64,000 nucleotides of DNA from Chelativorans alearensis (GCF_010993735.1 NZ_WQNI01000009.1:310001-374000), one strand, 5' to 3'. Positions 1 through 9,787 are shown, counted from the stretch's first letter. Notes: a model not told the origin generated them from the sequence alone. A program made the numbers and translations.

Positions 1-208
1 GGTGCCGGCGCTGACGGGAGGCCCCGGCATGACCTGGTGCGGACCGGGCATCGACGGGGAAATCACCGTCGCCATCGCCGGCCTGCCGACGGATTTTTGG
101 GCGCAGTGGGCGGACAACCACGCACTCTACCCGCTGGGAGTCGACGTCATCTTCGCCGCCGGCCGGGCGCTGGTCGGCCTGCCGCGCGGCATTCAGGTGG
201 AGGGCTGA
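1..208 (+). CDS. phnH: Phosphonate C-P lyase subunit PhnH (C-terminal part, 5' end outside window)
   Basis: This is the last 68 or so residues of PhnH, a structural subunit of the PhnGHIJ carbon-phosphorus lyase core complex, which cleaves the C-P bond of alkylphosphonates after they are attached to ribose triphosphate. The visible tail has the PhnH-like segment GPGIDGEITVAIAGLP followed by DFWAQWADNHALYPLGVDV and ends GLPRGIQVEG. The gene enters from the left edge, so its start is not seen. It stops 4 nt before phnI, in the usual phnGHIJKL order. Identification relies on the C-terminal pattern and on the unmistakable neighbours. Confidence 0.9.
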   Translation, partial: VPALTGGPGMTWCGPGIDGEITVAIAGLPTDFWAQWADNHALYPLGVDVIFAAGRALVGLPRGIQVEG

Positions 209-212
209 CGCC

Positions 213-1313
213 ATGTATGTTGCAGTCAAGGGCGGCGAGCGCGCCATTCTCAATTCCCACAAACTCATCACCGAGACGCGGCGCGGCGACGGCGCGGTGC
301 CCGAGGTCTCGGTGCGGCAGATCGGCGAGCAATTGGGGCTCGCCGTCGACCGGGTGATGACGGAAGGCTCCGTCTACGACCGGGAACTGGCCGCGCTCGC
401 CATCAAGCAGGCGCAGGGAGACCTCGTGGAGGCGATCTTCCTCCTGCGCGCCTACCGCACGACGCTGCCGCGCTTCGCCGTCTCCGAGCCGATCGATACG
501 GCAAAGATGCTGGTGCGCCGGCGCATCTCGGCGGCCTACAAGGACATTCCGGGCGGGCAGGTGCTGGGCCCGACCTACGACTACACGCACCGCCTGCTCG
601 ACTTCGCGCTGGCGGCCGAAGATGGGGTGGGTCTGCCCGAGGCGCCAGTGGCCGATGCGCCACTGGACGACGGCATGCCCCATGTGGCCGACATCCTCGA
701 TCACGAAGGGCTGATCGAGGAAGAGCGGCCGGACGGCGACGGCGCCGAGGTGTTCGACTTGACGCGCGAGCCCATGTCCTTCCCCGCCGGGCGCGACCAG
801 CGGCTGCAAAACCTGGCGCGCGGCGACGAGGGGTTTGTGCTCGCGCTCGGCTACTCCACCCAGCGCGGCTACGGCGGCAACCATCCCTTCGCCGGCGAGA
901 TCCGCATGGGCGAGGTGAGTGTCGAGATCGTACCGGAGGAACTGGGCTTTGCCATCGACATCGGCGATGTCGTCATCTCCGAGTGCCACATGATCAACCA
1001 GTTCGAGGGCTCGAAGGAGAAGCCACCGCAGTTCACCCGCGGCTACGGCCTCTCCTTCGGCCACAACGAGCGCAAGGTGATGGCCATGGCGCTGGTCGAC
1101 CGGGCGCTTCGCGCGCGTGAGATGGGCGAGACGGCAATGTACCCGGCGCAGGACGAGGAATTCGTCCTCTACCACGCCGACAACGTCGAGGCCGCTGGCT
1201 TCGTCTCGCACCTCAAGCTGCCGCACTATGTCGACTTCCAGGCCGAGCTGAACCTTATCCGCAAGCTCCGCCAGGAACATCAGGATCGTCTTGAGAAGGA
1301 AGCCGCCGAATGA
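213..1313 (+). CDS. phnI: C-P lyase subunit PhnI
   Basis: PhnI is part of the C-P lyase core and, with PhnG, H and L, installs the phosphonate on the ribose C1 of a purine nucleotide (family knowledge). The 366-residue product is close to the usual length and opens with the family-typical MYVAVKGGERAI and a later ALAIKQAQGDLVEAIFLLRA segment. The ATG lies 4 nt after the phnH stop. Its TGA overlaps the ATG of phnJ (4-nt ATGA overlap), so phnH, phnI and phnJ are translationally coupled. Nothing looks broken. Confidence 0.97.
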   Translation: MYVAVKGGERAILNSHKLITETRRGDGAVPEVSVRQIGEQLGLAVDRVMTEGSVYDRELAALAIKQAQGDLVEAIFLLRAYRTTLPRFAVSEPIDTAKMLVRRRISAAYKDIPGGQVLGPTYDYTHRLLDFALAAEDGVGLPEAPVADAPLDDGMPHVADILDHEGLIEEERPDGDGAEVFDLTREPMSFPAGRDQRLQNLARGDEGFVLALGYSTQRGYGGNHPFAGEIRMGEVSVEIVPEELGFAIDIGDVVISECHMINQFEGSKEKPPQFTRGYGLSFGHNERKVMAMALVDRALRAREMGETAMYPAQDEEFVLYHADNVEAAGFVSHLKLPHYVDFQAELNLIRKLRQEHQDRLEKEAAE

Positions 1314-2254
1314 ACGCCGCCGCCGAAAAAGCTTCCTGGGACGAAGCCTACAACTTCGCCTATCTCGATGAGCAGACCAAGCGGATGATCCGCCGCGCCC
1401 TTCTGAAGGCGGTGGCCATTCCCGGCTATCAGGTGCCCTTCGGCGGCCGGGAGATGCCGCTTGCCTATGGCTGGGGCACCGGCGGCATGCAGGTGACGGC
1501 GAGCGTCATCGGGCCTTCCGATACGTTGAAGGTGATCGACCAGGGCGCCGACGACACCACCAACGCCGTCTCCATCCGCCGCTTCTTCAAGCGCGTTGCC
1601 GGCATCGCGACGACGGAGGCGACGGAAGAGGCGAGCGTCATCCAGACGCGCCACCGCATTCCCGAAAAGCCGCTGAAGGAGGGGCAGGTTCTGGTCTACC
1701 AGGTGCCGCAGCCCGAGCCCCTGCGCAAGCTGGAGCCGCGCGAGACGGAGACGCGCAAGATGCACGGCTATGCCGAGTACGGTCTGATGCACGTGCGGCT
1801 CTACGAGGACATCTCCCGCTTCGGCCACATCGCCACCACCTACAGCTATCCGGTGATGGTCAACGGGCGCTACGTGATGTCGCCGTCGCCGATCCCGAAA
1901 TTCGACAACCCGAAGATGGAGAACAATCAGGCGATCCAGCTCTTCGGCGCGGGGCGGGAAAAGCGCATTTACGCCATCCCGCCCTATACCAGCGTGAAGA
2001 GCCTCGATTTCGAGGACCATCCGTTCGAGGTGCAGCGCTGGCCGCAGGCTTGCGCGCTGTGCGGGGCGCGGGACAGCTATCTGGACGAGGTGGTGCTCGA
2101 CGACAAGGGCGGGCGGATGTTCGTGTGCTCGGACACGCATTTCTGCGCCGACCGCCAGGAAAAAGGACATCGCGGGCCGATGGCAGCCGACCCCGCGGCC
2201 GGAGCCTTCGCCCGGTCCTCCGACACGAGCGCACGGAAGGAGGGCGAGCGATGA
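1310..2254 (+). CDS. phnJ: Alpha-D-ribose 1-methylphosphonate 5-phosphate C-P lyase PhnJ
   Basis: PhnJ is the radical-SAM enzyme that breaks the C-P bond, releasing the alkane (methane from methylphosphonate) and a ribose cyclic phosphate. The 314-residue product carries four cysteines near its C-terminus at about residues 248, 251, 273 and 279. Their spacing (3, 22, 6) matches the iron-sulfur ligands and catalytic cysteine I recall for E. coli PhnJ (241, 244, 266, 272). The segments around them read CALCGARD and FVCSDTHFC. The gene overlaps phnI and phnK by 4 nt each. The enzyme is expected to be active. Confidence 0.98.
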   Translation: MNAAAEKASWDEAYNFAYLDEQTKRMIRRALLKAVAIPGYQVPFGGREMPLAYGWGTGGMQVTASVIGPSDTLKVIDQGADDTTNAVSIRRFFKRVAGIATTEATEEASVIQTRHRIPEKPLKEGQVLVYQVPQPEPLRKLEPRETETRKMHGYAEYGLMHVRLYEDISRFGHIATTYSYPVMVNGRYVMSPSPIPKFDNPKMENNQAIQLFGAGREKRIYAIPPYTSVKSLDFEDHPFEVQRWPQACALCGARDSYLDEVVLDDKGGRMFVCSDTHFCADRQEKGHRGPMAADPAAGAFARSSDTSARKEGER

Positions 2255-3060
2255 GCGCACTCATGCTTTCCGAAACCGTCACCCCGAAGCGGCAGCCACT
2301 GATGCGGGCCACCGGCGTCAGCAAGTCCTATGGCGAGACCATCGGCTGCCTGGACGTTTCCTTCACGCTCAATCCGGGCGAGGTGATCGGCATCGTCGGC
2401 GAGTCCGGCTCGGGCAAGTCCACCCTCCTCAACGTGCTTTCGGCGCAGCTTTCGCCGGACATCGGCACGGTCGAATACGACCTGCGCCACAAGGGCATGA
2501 GCGACATCTTCAGGCTTTCCGAGCCCGATCGCCGGCGGCTGATGCGCACGGACTGGGGCATCGTCCACCAGAACCCGCGCGACGGCCTCAGGATGGACGT
2601 CTCGGCCGGCGGCAATGTGGGCGAGCGGCTGATGGCCATCGGCGCCCGCCACTATGGCGAGATCCGCGCCGAGGGGCTCGACTGGCTCGCCAAGGTGGAG
2701 CTCAACGCCTCGCGCGTCGACGACAAGCCCAGGACCTTCTCCGGCGGCATGCAGCAGCGCCTGCAGATCGCCCGCAACCTTGTGACGCGGCCACGGCTGA
2801 TCTTCATGGACGAGCCGACGGGCGGTCTCGACGTCTCGGTGCAGGCGCGGCTGCTCGACCTGTTGCGCGGGCTGGTGCGCGAGCTCGGCATCGCGGCCAT
2901 CGTCGTCACCCACGATTTGGCGGTGGTACGCCTCCTGGCCGACCGCCTGATGGTGATGCGCCACGGCCGGGTGGTCGAGGAAGGGCTCACCGACCAGGTG
3001 CTCGACGACCCCCACCACCCCTATACGCAGCTTCTCGTTTCCTCCGTTCTGCAGGTCTGA
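2251..3060 (+). CDS. phnK: C-P lyase ATP-binding subunit PhnK
   Basis: PhnK is an ABC-type ATPase that docks on the PhnJ side of the C-P lyase core; it is not a transporter component. It has a Walker [10 protein letters not shown] at residues 50-58, the signature [15 protein letters not shown] and Walker [14 protein letters not shown] longer open frame extends upstream, but the ATG at 2251 gives the normal 269-residue length and an ATGA overlap with the phnJ stop, so I chose it. phnL follows after 2 nt. The partner ATPase PhnL is also intact, so both nucleotide-binding subunits of the complex are present. Confidence 0.96.
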   Translation: MSALMLSETVTPKRQPLMRATGVSKSYGETIGCLDVSFTLNPGEVIGIVGESGSGKSTLLNVLSAQLSPDIGTVEYDLRHKGMSDIFRLSEPDRRRLMRTDWGIVHQNPRDGLRMDVSAGGNVGERLMAIGARHYGEIRAEGLDWLAKVELNASRVDDKPRTFSGGMQQRLQIARNLVTRPRLIFMDEPTGGLDVSVQARLLDLLRGLVRELGIAAIVVTHDLAVVRLLADRLMVMRHGRVVEEGLTDQVLDDPHHPYTQLLVSSVLQV

Positions 3061-3062
3061 TC

Positions 3063-3764
3063 ATGAAGTCAATGATCTCCGTTTCCGCCCTCTCCAAGGA
3101 ATTCGTCCTCCACACCCAGGGCGGCGCCCGCATCCCCGTCTTCGACCGGCTCGACCTCGAGGTGGCCGCCGGCGAGTGCGTATGCCTGCACGGGCCGTCG
3201 GGCGCCGGCAAATCGACGCTCCTGCGCTCGCTCTATGCCAACTACAAGCCGTCGTCCGGCCACGTGCGGGTGGTGCACGGCAAAGACGTGGTGGAGCTTG
3301 GCAGTGCCGAACCCTGGCAAGTCATCGAGGTGCGGCGGCGCTCCGTGGGCTATGTCAGCCAGTTCCTGCGCGTCATCCCGCGCGTGCCCGCGCTTGAAGT
3401 GGTGGCCGAGCCGGCACGGCTTGCCGGCGTCCCGGATGCGGAGGCGGAAAGGCGGGCACGCACCCTCCTTGACCGCCTCAACATCCCCCAACGCCTGTGG
3501 GGCCTGGCGCCGGCCACCTTCTCCGGCGGCGAGCAGCAGCGTGTGAACGTCGCCCGCGGCTTTGCGCTCGATTACCCCATCCTGCTGCTCGATGAGCCGA
3601 CTGCCTCCCTCGACGCAGCGAACCGGCAAGTGGTGGTCGCGCTCATCAATGAAGCCAAGGCACGCGGGGCCGCCATCGTCGGTATCTTCCACGACGCGGA
3701 GGTGCGCGAGGCCGTGGCGGACCGGCTGTTCGAGGTCACGGCCTATCGGAGGGATGCGGCGTGA
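3063..3764 (+). CDS. phnL: C-P lyase ATP-binding subunit PhnL
   Basis: PhnL is the second ABC-type ATPase of the C-P lyase system; with PhnGHI it performs the nucleobase-displacing phosphonylation step (family knowledge). The 233-residue product has Walker [10 protein letters not shown] at about residues 44-52, the signature [15 protein letters not shown] and Walker [13 protein letters not shown]. The start is 2 nt after phnK. The stop overlaps the GTG start of the first phnM. Length and motifs are normal. Confidence 0.96.
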   Translation: MKSMISVSALSKEFVLHTQGGARIPVFDRLDLEVAAGECVCLHGPSGAGKSTLLRSLYANYKPSSGHVRVVHGKDVVELGSAEPWQVIEVRRRSVGYVSQFLRVIPRVPALEVVAEPARLAGVPDAEAERRARTLLDRLNIPQRLWGLAPATFSGGEQQRVNVARGFALDYPILLLDEPTASLDAANRQVVVALINEAKARGAAIVGIFHDAEVREAVADRLFEVTAYRRDAA

Positions 3765-4909
3765 GCGGAGAATTGGTCCTGACCGGCGGGCGCATCGTCC
3801 TAGACGACGCGGTGATCGCCGGAACCGTGCAGATCGCCGACGGCTGCATCAGAAACGTCGACATGGGCGGCACGAGCCTGCCCGGCGCCGTCGACCTTGC
3901 CGGCGATTATCTTCTGCCCGGCCTCATCGACGTGCACACGGACCATCTGGAAAAGCATGTCTTCCCGCGTGCCCACGTGCGCTGGAACATGATGCGGGCG
4001 GTGATGTCTCACGATGCGCAGATCGTCGGCGGCGGCGTAACGACGGTCTTCGATTCGCTGTGCGTCGGGGCCACAGACCGGAACCCGGAGCGGCGAGAGA
4101 TCCTAGGCCCCATGATCGACGCGCTGGAGTTCGCCGGCACCAACGGCATGCTGAGGGCCGAGCACCTGGTGCATCTGCGCTGCGAGATCACCGACGAGGA
4201 GGCGCCGGGGCTGGCCGCGGCCAATATCGCCCGTGAGATCGTCCGGGTGGTCTCGGTGATGGAGCATGTGCCGGGCAAGCGGCAGAGCCGCGACATCGGC
4301 GGCTATGTGGAGCGTCGCATGGCCGAGACCGGCAAGTCGCGCGCGGTCGTGGAACGGGAGATGCGATTGATGCTCGAGGAGCTGGAGGCCAACTCGGCCG
4401 AGGTGCGCGCCGCCGTCATCGCCCTTGCCAAGGAGCGCGCCCTGCCGCTCTTCAGCCACGACGACGCCACGCTGGAGCACATCCACATGGCGCTGGAGGA
4501 AGGAATCAGGGTGGCCGAATTCCCGGTGAGTCTGGAAGCGGCACGCGAGGCACGCGCCAGGGGCATGCTGACGGTGGCCGGCGCGCCCAACATGCTGCGC
4601 GGCGGCTCGCAGTCGGGCAACGTGGCGGTCCACGACCTTCTGGCGGAGGGGCTGGTGGACATCCTTGCTTCCGACTACGTGCCGCGCTCCATGATCGACT
4701 GCGCCTTCATGGTGGCGGGCGAGCGGGCGCTCGACATCGACCTGCCCATGGCGGTGCGCATGGTGACGAGCGCGCCGGCGCGCGCCTGCGGGCTGGACGA
4801 CCGCGGCGAGATCCTGCCGGGCCTCAAGGCCGATCTCATCCGCGTTCATCTTGTCGACGATTTTCCCGTGATAAGGTCCGTCTGGCGCAACGGGCGCCAC
4901 GTCAACTGA
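3761..4909 (+). CDS. phnM: Alpha-D-ribose 1-methylphosphonate 5-triphosphate diphosphatase PhnM, copy 1
   Basis: PhnM is an amidohydrolase-fold metalloenzyme that removes diphosphate from ribose 1-methylphosphonate 5-triphosphate, giving the PhnJ substrate. This 382-residue copy has the metal-site segment HTDHLEKH at residues 59-66, FSHDDAT near the middle and ASDYVPRSM towards the C-terminus. It starts at GTG 3761, which overlaps the phnL stop by 4 nt. A second full-length phnM follows after 29 nt. The two proteins share the same motifs throughout but differ at many positions, so this is an old duplication or a separately acquired paralogue and not a recent copy. Confidence 0.9.
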   Translation: MSGELVLTGGRIVLDDAVIAGTVQIADGCIRNVDMGGTSLPGAVDLAGDYLLPGLIDVHTDHLEKHVFPRAHVRWNMMRAVMSHDAQIVGGGVTTVFDSLCVGATDRNPERREILGPMIDALEFAGTNGMLRAEHLVHLRCEITDEEAPGLAAANIAREIVRVVSVMEHVPGKRQSRDIGGYVERRMAETGKSRAVVEREMRLMLEELEANSAEVRAAVIALAKERALPLFSHDDATLEHIHMALEEGIRVAEFPVSLEAAREARARGMLTVAGAPNMLRGGSQSGNVAVHDLLAEGLVDILASDYVPRSMIDCAFMVAGERALDIDLPMAVRMVTSAPARACGLDDRGEILPGLKADLIRVHLVDDFPVIRSVWRNGRHVN

Positions 4910-4938
4910 TTCCCAAGTCAACCGATTCTGGGTCGAAC

Positions 4939-6078
4939 ATGTCAAACCTCGCAGTCGGCAATGCCGCGCTCGTCTTGCACGACGAAATCATAAAGGGCTC
5001 ACTCGATGTGCGGGACGGTATGATCGTCGGTATCGACGTCGGCTCCGGCACGCCGCCGGCGACGGTCGATTTCGAAGGCGACTACCTGCTGCCGGGCTTC
5101 ATCGAAGTGCATACGGACAACCTGGAAAAGCACCTGCAGCCGCGGCCGGGCGTCATGTGGCCGTCGAGTGCCGCTGCCGTCCTGGCGCATGACGTGCAGA
5201 TCGCCGGTGCCGGCATCACCACCGTCTTCGACGCCGTCGCCGTCGGCGAATATTCGGCCGCCAGCGCCCGTCGGCAGATGATCGCCAGCACGGTCGAGAC
5301 CATCGGCAACCCGGCAGTACGTGCGGTGCTCAAGGCAGATCACCTGCTGCACCTGCGCTGCGAACTGGCCGACCCCGCCGTCCTAGACATCTACGAACCG
5401 CTCGCCGACAACCCGCTCGTCCGCCTGGTTTCGCTGATGGACCACACGCCCGGCCAGCGCCAGTGGGCCGACCTTTCCAAATGGCGCCAGTTCAACCGCG
5501 GCAAGAAGTGGAGCGATCAGGAGTTCGAGGAGACGGTGGAGCGGCGGCGCGCCGAGCAGGAAAAGCATGTCGGCCTTCACCGCAAGGCCGTGGTCGCGCT
5601 CGCCCGCGAACACGGCACCGTGCTCGCCAGCCACGACGACACGACGCCGGAGCATGTCGAGGAAGCGGTGGCCGACGGCATCGCCATCTCCGAGTTCCCG
5701 ACGACGCTCGAGGCCGCCGGTCACGCCCGCGCTCATGGCATGAAGGTGGTGATGGGTGCGCCCAACATCGTGCGCGGCGGCTCCCACTCGGGCAACGTCT
5801 CGGCGATCGAACTCGCCAAGCGCGGCCTCCTCGACGGCCTGTCGTCGGACTACGTGCCGTCGAGCCTGATGCAGGCGGTATTCCTGCTCAGCCGGGAAGA
5901 GGAGATCGCCCTGCCCGAGGCGGTGGCTACCGTCTCCGCAAGCCCCGCCGGCATGGTCGGGCTCGCCGACCGGGGCAGCATCGAGGTCGGCAAGCGCGCC
6001 GACTTCTCCCGCGTGCGCCTCGTCGACGGTGTGCCCGTGGTGCTCGGCGTCTGGCGCCAGGGCCGGCGCGTGGCGTGA
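4939..6078 (+). CDS. phnM: Alpha-D-ribose 1-methylphosphonate 5-triphosphate diphosphatase PhnM, copy 2
   Basis: This is a second intact PhnM-type amidohydrolase, 379 residues long. It has HTDNLEKHLQPRPGVMWP from residue 58, LASHDDTTPEHV, APNIVRGGSHSGN and LSSDYVPSS, which are the metal- and substrate-site segments of the family. It looks closer to the standard PhnM than copy 1 does, judging by the NLEKHLQPRPGV pattern and the WADLSKWR insert. It starts 29 nt after copy 1, probably in the same transcript, and its stop overlaps a possible GTG start of the following kinase gene. Why two are kept is unknown: different leaving groups or substrates is one option. Confidence 0.93.
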   Translation: MSNLAVGNAALVLHDEIIKGSLDVRDGMIVGIDVGSGTPPATVDFEGDYLLPGFIEVHTDNLEKHLQPRPGVMWPSSAAAVLAHDVQIAGAGITTVFDAVAVGEYSAASARRQMIASTVETIGNPAVRAVLKADHLLHLRCELADPAVLDIYEPLADNPLVRLVSLMDHTPGQRQWADLSKWRQFNRGKKWSDQEFEETVERRRAEQEKHVGLHRKAVVALAREHGTVLASHDDTTPEHVEEAVADGIAISEFPTTLEAAGHARAHGMKVVMGAPNIVRGGSHSGNVSAIELAKRGLLDGLSSDYVPSSLMQAVFLLSREEEIALPEAVATVSASPAGMVGLADRGSIEVGKRADFSRVRLVDGVPVVLGVWRQGRRVA

Positions 6079-6607
6079 TACAGCGCGTCATGATCGTCGG
6101 CGGGCCGGGCTCGGGCAAGTCGACGCCCGCAGGCTGGGCGCAGCGCTGGGCCTTCCGGTCTTCCACTTCGACCACATCCACTGGAAGCCCGGCTGGACCC
6201 CGCGCCCGGAGGAGGAAAAGCTTGCGCTGGTCGAGGAGATCGTCGCCGGCGATGCCTGGGTTCTGGAAGGCGACCATTCCCGCTCCTACGAGCTCAGGAT
6301 CGCGCGCGCGGAGATGCTCGTCTTTCTCGACATGCCGCGCCGGCTGAGGATGGCGCGGCTCTTGCGCCGCCGGCTCGAATACCACGGCCGCACGCGCCCG
6401 GACCTGCCGGAGGATTGCCCCGAGCAGCTATCGCTTGAGTTCCTCCACTGGAGCTGGAACTGGGACCGCACGCTGCGCCCGAAGGTGCTCCGGCTCACCG
6501 AGGAACGCGCGGCCAAGCTGGCGGTCCATATCCTGCGCTCGCCGGCGGACGTGCAGCGGTTTGTGGAAGACTTGAAGACGCTTTCCCTCAAGTCGGCGCA
6601 GCTCTAG
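6075..6607 (+). pseudogene. Adenylate-kinase-like P-loop protein, frameshifted after Walker A
   Basis: From a GTG at 6075 (overlapping the phnM stop as GTGA) the frame reads VIQRVMIVGGPGSGKST, a clear Walker A. It then loses sense near 6125-6130. A second frame carries on with ARRLGAALGLPVFHFDHIHWK and runs to the TAG at 6605-6607. The join is consistent with loss of one base, or of four, just after AAG TCG ACG. The protein would be about 176 residues and resembles small FlaR-like/topology-modulation P-loop kinases. It sits where phnN (ribose 1,5-bisphosphokinase) often lies, but the FDHIHW segment is not PhnN-like. It is a pseudogene unless the shift is a sequencing error. Confidence 0.75.
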
Positions 6608-6633
6608 CCCTCCTTGTTTTGGAGACTCCAAAT

Positions 6634-6668
6634 TGCTATCTTTGCTCTCAGTGAGAGCATTGAGAGCA
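6634..6668 (+). promoter_or_regulatory. Four-half-site operator of the FitA/VapC-type cassette
   Basis: Four 8-bp half-sites lie head to tail at a 9-bp period: TGCTATCT (6634-6641), TGCTCTCA (6643-6650), TGAGAGCA (6652-6659) and TGAGAGCA (6661-6668). The inner pair is a perfect inverted repeat with a 1-nt spacer. The outer left half matches the consensus at 6 of 8 positions. The array ends 5 nt before the antitoxin ATG. Ribbon-helix-helix antitoxins autoregulate through such palindromes, so this is the likely binding site. Confidence 0.75.
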
Positions 6669-6673
6669 CAGCG

Positions 6674-6913
6674 ATGGCCGGCAATTTGCATGTCCGCAAT
6701 CTGGACGATGATTTAATCGCGAAGCTAAAGATTCGTGCTGCTCGCCACGGCCGTTCGGCAGAAGCGGAGCACCGTGAGATCTTGCGCCAAGCCCTGGAGG
6801 CCGAGGTTGAGCCTTCCTTTGACGATCTCACGGCCGAGCTTCGCAGGCTGACCGCGTCTAGAAAGCAGACCCCCTCTGAGACGCTGCTGCGCGAAGGGCG
6901 TGACGAGCGCTGA
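6674..6913 (+). CDS. FitA/VapB-type ribbon-helix-helix antitoxin
   Basis: This 79-residue protein begins MAGNLHVRNLDDDLIAKLKI and continues with RAARHGRSAEAEHREILRQAL, the ribbon-helix-helix pattern of FitA-type antitoxins. It would dimerise on its own promoter and use its C-terminal tail to block the partner toxin. A longer frame opens upstream at 6614, but the ATG at 6674 gives the standard length and lies just after the operator repeats. Its TGA overlaps the toxin ATG (TGATG at 6911-6915). The cassette sits alone between two convergent phn operons. Confidence 0.88.
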   Translation: MAGNLHVRNLDDDLIAKLKIRAARHGRSAEAEHREILRQALEAEVEPSFDDLTAELRRLTASRKQTPSETLLREGRDER

Positions 6914-7356
6914 TGGAAACGCTCGTCATTGACGCCAGTATCGCCGTAAAATGGGTTGTCGAGGAAGAAGGAACGGAAGCCGCGCTTGGCCTGAGATCAG
7001 GATTCCGCTTTCTGGCGCCGGAGCTGCTGGTCGCAGAGTGCTCCAATATCCTATGGAAGAAGGTTCAACGTGGCGAGCTGCTGCGTGACGAGGCCGTAAT
7101 GGCAAGCCGCTTGCTGGAGCGGGCGGGCATTGAGTTTGTGCCCATGCGGGGAATGTTGGAGCAAGCAACGGATCTTGCCATCACGCTCTCGCACCCCGCT
7201 TATGATTGCGTCTATCTGGCAATCGCGCGCCGCAAAGAGACACGCTTCGTCACCGCTGATCAGCGATTGCTTCGTGTCGTCTCCGAGCGCGCATCAGACG
7301 AACTAGCCCGATTGTGCGTTTCGCTCTCCGATGTGCGCAACAGTTCCCGCCAATAA
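6913..7356 (+). CDS. VapC/FitB-type PIN-domain toxin
   Basis: This is a 147-residue PIN-domain protein, a predicted Mg-dependent endoribonuclease toxin. Acidic active-site residues are visible: D7 in VIDASIAVKW, E42 in AECSNILWKK, and aspartates in HPAYDCVYLAIA and FVTADQRLL. The ATG overlaps the antitoxin stop, giving translational coupling. The product is intact and of normal length. The target RNA cannot be read from sequence. It ends 9 nt before the convergent end of the acetyltransferase gene. Confidence 0.9.
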   Translation: METLVIDASIAVKWVVEEEGTEAALGLRSGFRFLAPELLVAECSNILWKKVQRGELLRDEAVMASRLLERAGIEFVPMRGMLEQATDLAITLSHPAYDCVYLAIARRKETRFVTADQRLLRVVSERASDELARLCVSLSDVRNSSRQ

Positions 7357-7365
7357 GGGCAACTG

Positions 7366-8007
7366 CTATGCGTACTTCCCGATAAACGCATCCACCCCCA
7401 GCGCCCTGATGTCGGGCAGCGCCGTGCTGAGCTTCTCGCGCGGCCAGTCCCAATAGGCGATCTTCAGGAGCGCCTCTTCCTGCGCTTCCGTGAAGCGGCG
7501 GCGGATGGGCTTTGCGGGGACGCCGCCGACGATGGTGTAGTTCGGCACATCCTTGGAGACGACGGCGCCCGCGCCGACCACCGCGCCGGTGCCGATCGAA
7601 ACCCCAGGCAGGACGGTGACGCCGTGGCCGATCCACACGTCGTGGCCGATGGTCACCCAATGATCGCGGCGCCACTGGAAGAACTCCGCATCGTCCTCGC
7701 CGAGGCCGTATGCGGCGGCGCGGTAGGTCCAATGGTGCTGGCTGACGCGCCAGGTAGGGTGGTTGCCGGGATTGATGCGGGCGCCGCGGGCGATGGAGCA
7801 GAACTTGCCGATGGTGGTCCAGACGATGTGGCAGTCCTCCACGACATAGGAATAGTCGCCCATGGACGACTGCACCATGGTGGTGCCGGTGCCCACTTCC
7901 GTCCATGCGCCAAGATCGCAGTCGACGACACGGGCGGTCGGGTGGACGGTGGGGTTTTCGCCGAGGTCCTGCTTGGGGGCTGGGGCCTTCACGGTCGCTT
8001 CGCTCAA
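7366..8007 (-). CDS. Phosphonate-cluster hexapeptide-repeat acetyltransferase
   Basis: This is a left-handed beta-helix acyltransferase of about 213 residues. Hexapeptide-repeat stretches include [20 protein letters not shown] and, near the C-terminus, [20 protein letters not shown] followed by [14 protein letters not shown]. It matches the transferase family that recurs in rhizobial phn clusters and is sometimes annotated as phnO-like, though it is unrelated to the GNAT-type PhnO of E. coli. The likely start is TTG at 8007, whose last bases form the TGA of the upstream phnE gene (TTGA overlap); a GTG a few codons in is the alternative. It probably acetylates an aminoalkylphosphonate or related intermediate, which is inference. 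Confidence 0.82.
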   Translation of the reverse strand: MSEATVKAPAPKQDLGENPTVHPTARVVDCDLGAWTEVGTGTTMVQSSMGDYSYVVEDCHIVWTTIGKFCSIARGARINPGNHPTWRVSQHHWTYRAAAYGLGEDDAEFFQWRRDHWVTIGHDVWIGHGVTVLPGVSIGTGAVVGAGAVVSKDVPNYTIVGGVPAKPIRRRFTEAQEEALLKIAYWDWPREKLSTALPDIRALGVDAFIGKYA

Positions 8008-8870
8008 TGCACGTTCTCCGTGTTGCCGATGATCCGGGCCCTCAATCGGGCGGAGATGGCGTCGATGATATAGACCGTCAGGATGATGAGGAAGATGATC
8101 GTCCAGGCCTCCGACCAGCGATAGGCGTTGATGCGGTCGGACAGAAGAAACCCGATGCCGCCAGCACCGACGATGCCGAGGATGGTGCCGCTGCGGGTGT
8201 TGGATTCGAAGTTGTAGAGGGTGATCGAGAGGATCACCGGCATGGCCTGCGGCACGACGGCATAGCGGATCGTTTGCAGCGGCCCGCCGCCCGAAGCCCT
8301 GACGCCGTCGACCGGCTTCTTCGAGGTGTTCTCGATCGCCTCCGAGAAGAGCTTGGCGCAGGTGCCGATCTCCGAAACGGCGATCGCCAGGATGCCGGCG
8401 AGCGGCCCGAGGCCGAAGGCGCGGATGAAGATCAGTGCCAGGATGATCTGCTCCACCGCCCGCAAGGCATCGAAGCCGCGCCGGGCGGTGAGCCGCAGGA
8501 AGCCGAAGGGCATGATGTTCTTGGCGCCGAGTAGCGCCAGCGGAAAGGCGACGACAGCGCCAATAACGGTGCCCAGGAAGGCCATGGAGACGGTCTCTCC
8601 GAGACCTTGCAGAACCTCCGCCCATTCCCGCCAGCTCTGCCAGATATGCGGCGGGAACATGAAGGAGAAAATGCGGCCAAGGCGGGTGAGCCCCTCCAGG
8701 ATGCGCGCCGGAGAGACGTCGAAGGCATAAAGACACCAGCCGGTGAGCGCGGCGAAGAGGACGGCAAGCCCGAAACGCATGAGGCGGACACGAAGCGGCT
8801 TGGCGAAGGCCGCCGGCACCAGCGCTTTCGCCTCGGCAATCGTTGCAAGCTCGATATCGGCCATTCTCAC
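8004..8870 (-). CDS. phnE: Phosphonate ABC transporter permease PhnE (second permease)
   Basis: This 288-residue inner-membrane permease carries the ABC-permease EAA loop near [20 protein letters not shown] and the PhnE-typical [16 protein letters not shown]. With the adjacent permease, PhnC and PhnD it forms the high-affinity phosphonate/phosphate importer. Its start overlaps the stop of the upstream permease by 4 nt. Its stop overlaps the start of the acetyltransferase. Two non-identical PhnE proteins per transporter are usual in rhizobia. Confidence 0.93.
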   Translation of the reverse strand: MRMADIELATIAEAKALVPAAFAKPLRVRLMRFGLAVLFAALTGWCLYAFDVSPARILEGLTRLGRIFSFMFPPHIWQSWREWAEVLQGLGETVSMAFLGTVIGAVVAFPLALLGAKNIMPFGFLRLTARRGFDALRAVEQIILALIFIRAFGLGPLAGILAIAVSEIGTCAKLFSEAIENTSKKPVDGVRASGGGPLQTIRYAVVPQAMPVILSITLYNFESNTRSGTILGIVGAGGIGFLLSDRINAYRWSEAWTIIFLIILTVYIIDAISARLRARIIGNTENVH

Positions 8871-9787
8871 ACCCCCTTACCGGTGATGCCGATGATGCGA
8901 TGGCGCAGCTTCTCGCTCAGGAAATCGATCAGGATCACCGTGGCGAAGATGATGACGAAGAGCGCCGAGAGGTCCGTGTATTCCTGCAGCGACATGGCGG
9001 TCCGGATCTCCTGCCCCAGCCCGCCGGCGCCGACGAAGCCGATGATGGAGGAGGCGCGCACGTTGATCTCGAAGCGCAGGAGCGTGTAGCTGATGATGTT
9101 GGGGATCACCTGCGGCACGATACCGTAGCGGATCTGCTGGAACCAGCTGCCGCCGGCGGCCTTCACGCCCTCCACGGGCCGCATGTCGACGTTCTCGTTG
9201 GCCTCCGAATAGAGCTTGCCGAGCGAGCCCGTGGCGTGCAAGCCGATCGCCAGCACGCCGGCGAGAGGGCCGACGCCGAAGCAGAAGACGAAGATCAGCG
9301 CCCAGACTAGCTCCGGCACGGTGCGGATGATCTCCAGATAGCGGCGCGTGAGGTTGAGCACCAGGCGGTTGGGCGAAAGGTTGCGGGAGGCGGGAAAGCT
9401 CAGGACGAAGGCGCCGACGACGCCGAAGAGGGTCGCCATATAGGCGATAAGGACGGTCTCAAGGAGAAGGCGCAGCCACGTCTGCCAGCGCCAGAACCAC
9501 TCAGCAAGGTCGGCGCCAAGGCTCTCCCAGCGCAAGACGGGCAGCGTCTTTCCGAGATATTCGCCGAGGCGGGGAAGCCCGGCCCAGATCTTCCAGGTGC
9601 TGACGCGCTCGCCGGAGGCGAGCGTCACGTCGGTCATGTCGAAGAAGCCGCCCATACGCGCGGTGACGAAGAAGACGATCGCGAAGACCAGGATCGAGAC
9701 GATCTGTACCCGGCGGGCGCGGGTGCGCGCCTGGGCATAGTCGAACTCGAACCGGCGGATAGCAGGCGAAGCTTCGATAGCGGCCAT
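8867..9787 (-). CDS. phnE: Phosphonate ABC transporter permease PhnE (first permease)
   Basis: This is a 306-residue permease with several hydrophobic helices. Its loop sequence [19 protein letters not shown] is followed by [17 protein letters not shown], the conserved cytoplasmic coupling region of PhnE proteins. It aligns by eye with the next gene on the same strand, so the transporter probably uses a heterodimer. It lies 62 nt downstream of phnD. Its ATG-stop overlap with the second permease implies coupled translation. Confidence 0.93.
   Translation of the reverse strand: MAAIEASPAIRRFEFDYAQARTRARRVQIVSILVFAIVFFVTARMGGFFDMTDVTLASGERVSTWKIWAGLPRLGEYLGKTLPVLRWESLGADLAEWFWRWQTWLRLLLETVLIAYMATLFGVVGAFVLSFPASRNLSPNRLVLNLTRRYLEIIRTVPELVWALIFVFCFGVGPLAGVLAIGLHATGSLGKLYSEANENVDMRPVEGVKAAGGSWFQQIRYGIVPQVIPNIISYTLLRFEINVRASSIIGFVGAGGLGQEIRTAMSLQEYTDLSALFVIIFATVILIDFLSEKLRHRIIGITGKGV

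Noticed and set aside
6075-6607. PhnN (ribose 1,5-bisphosphokinase) for the broken P-loop gene
   Set aside because: Position fits, but the FDHIHW segment and small-kinase pattern do not match PhnN.
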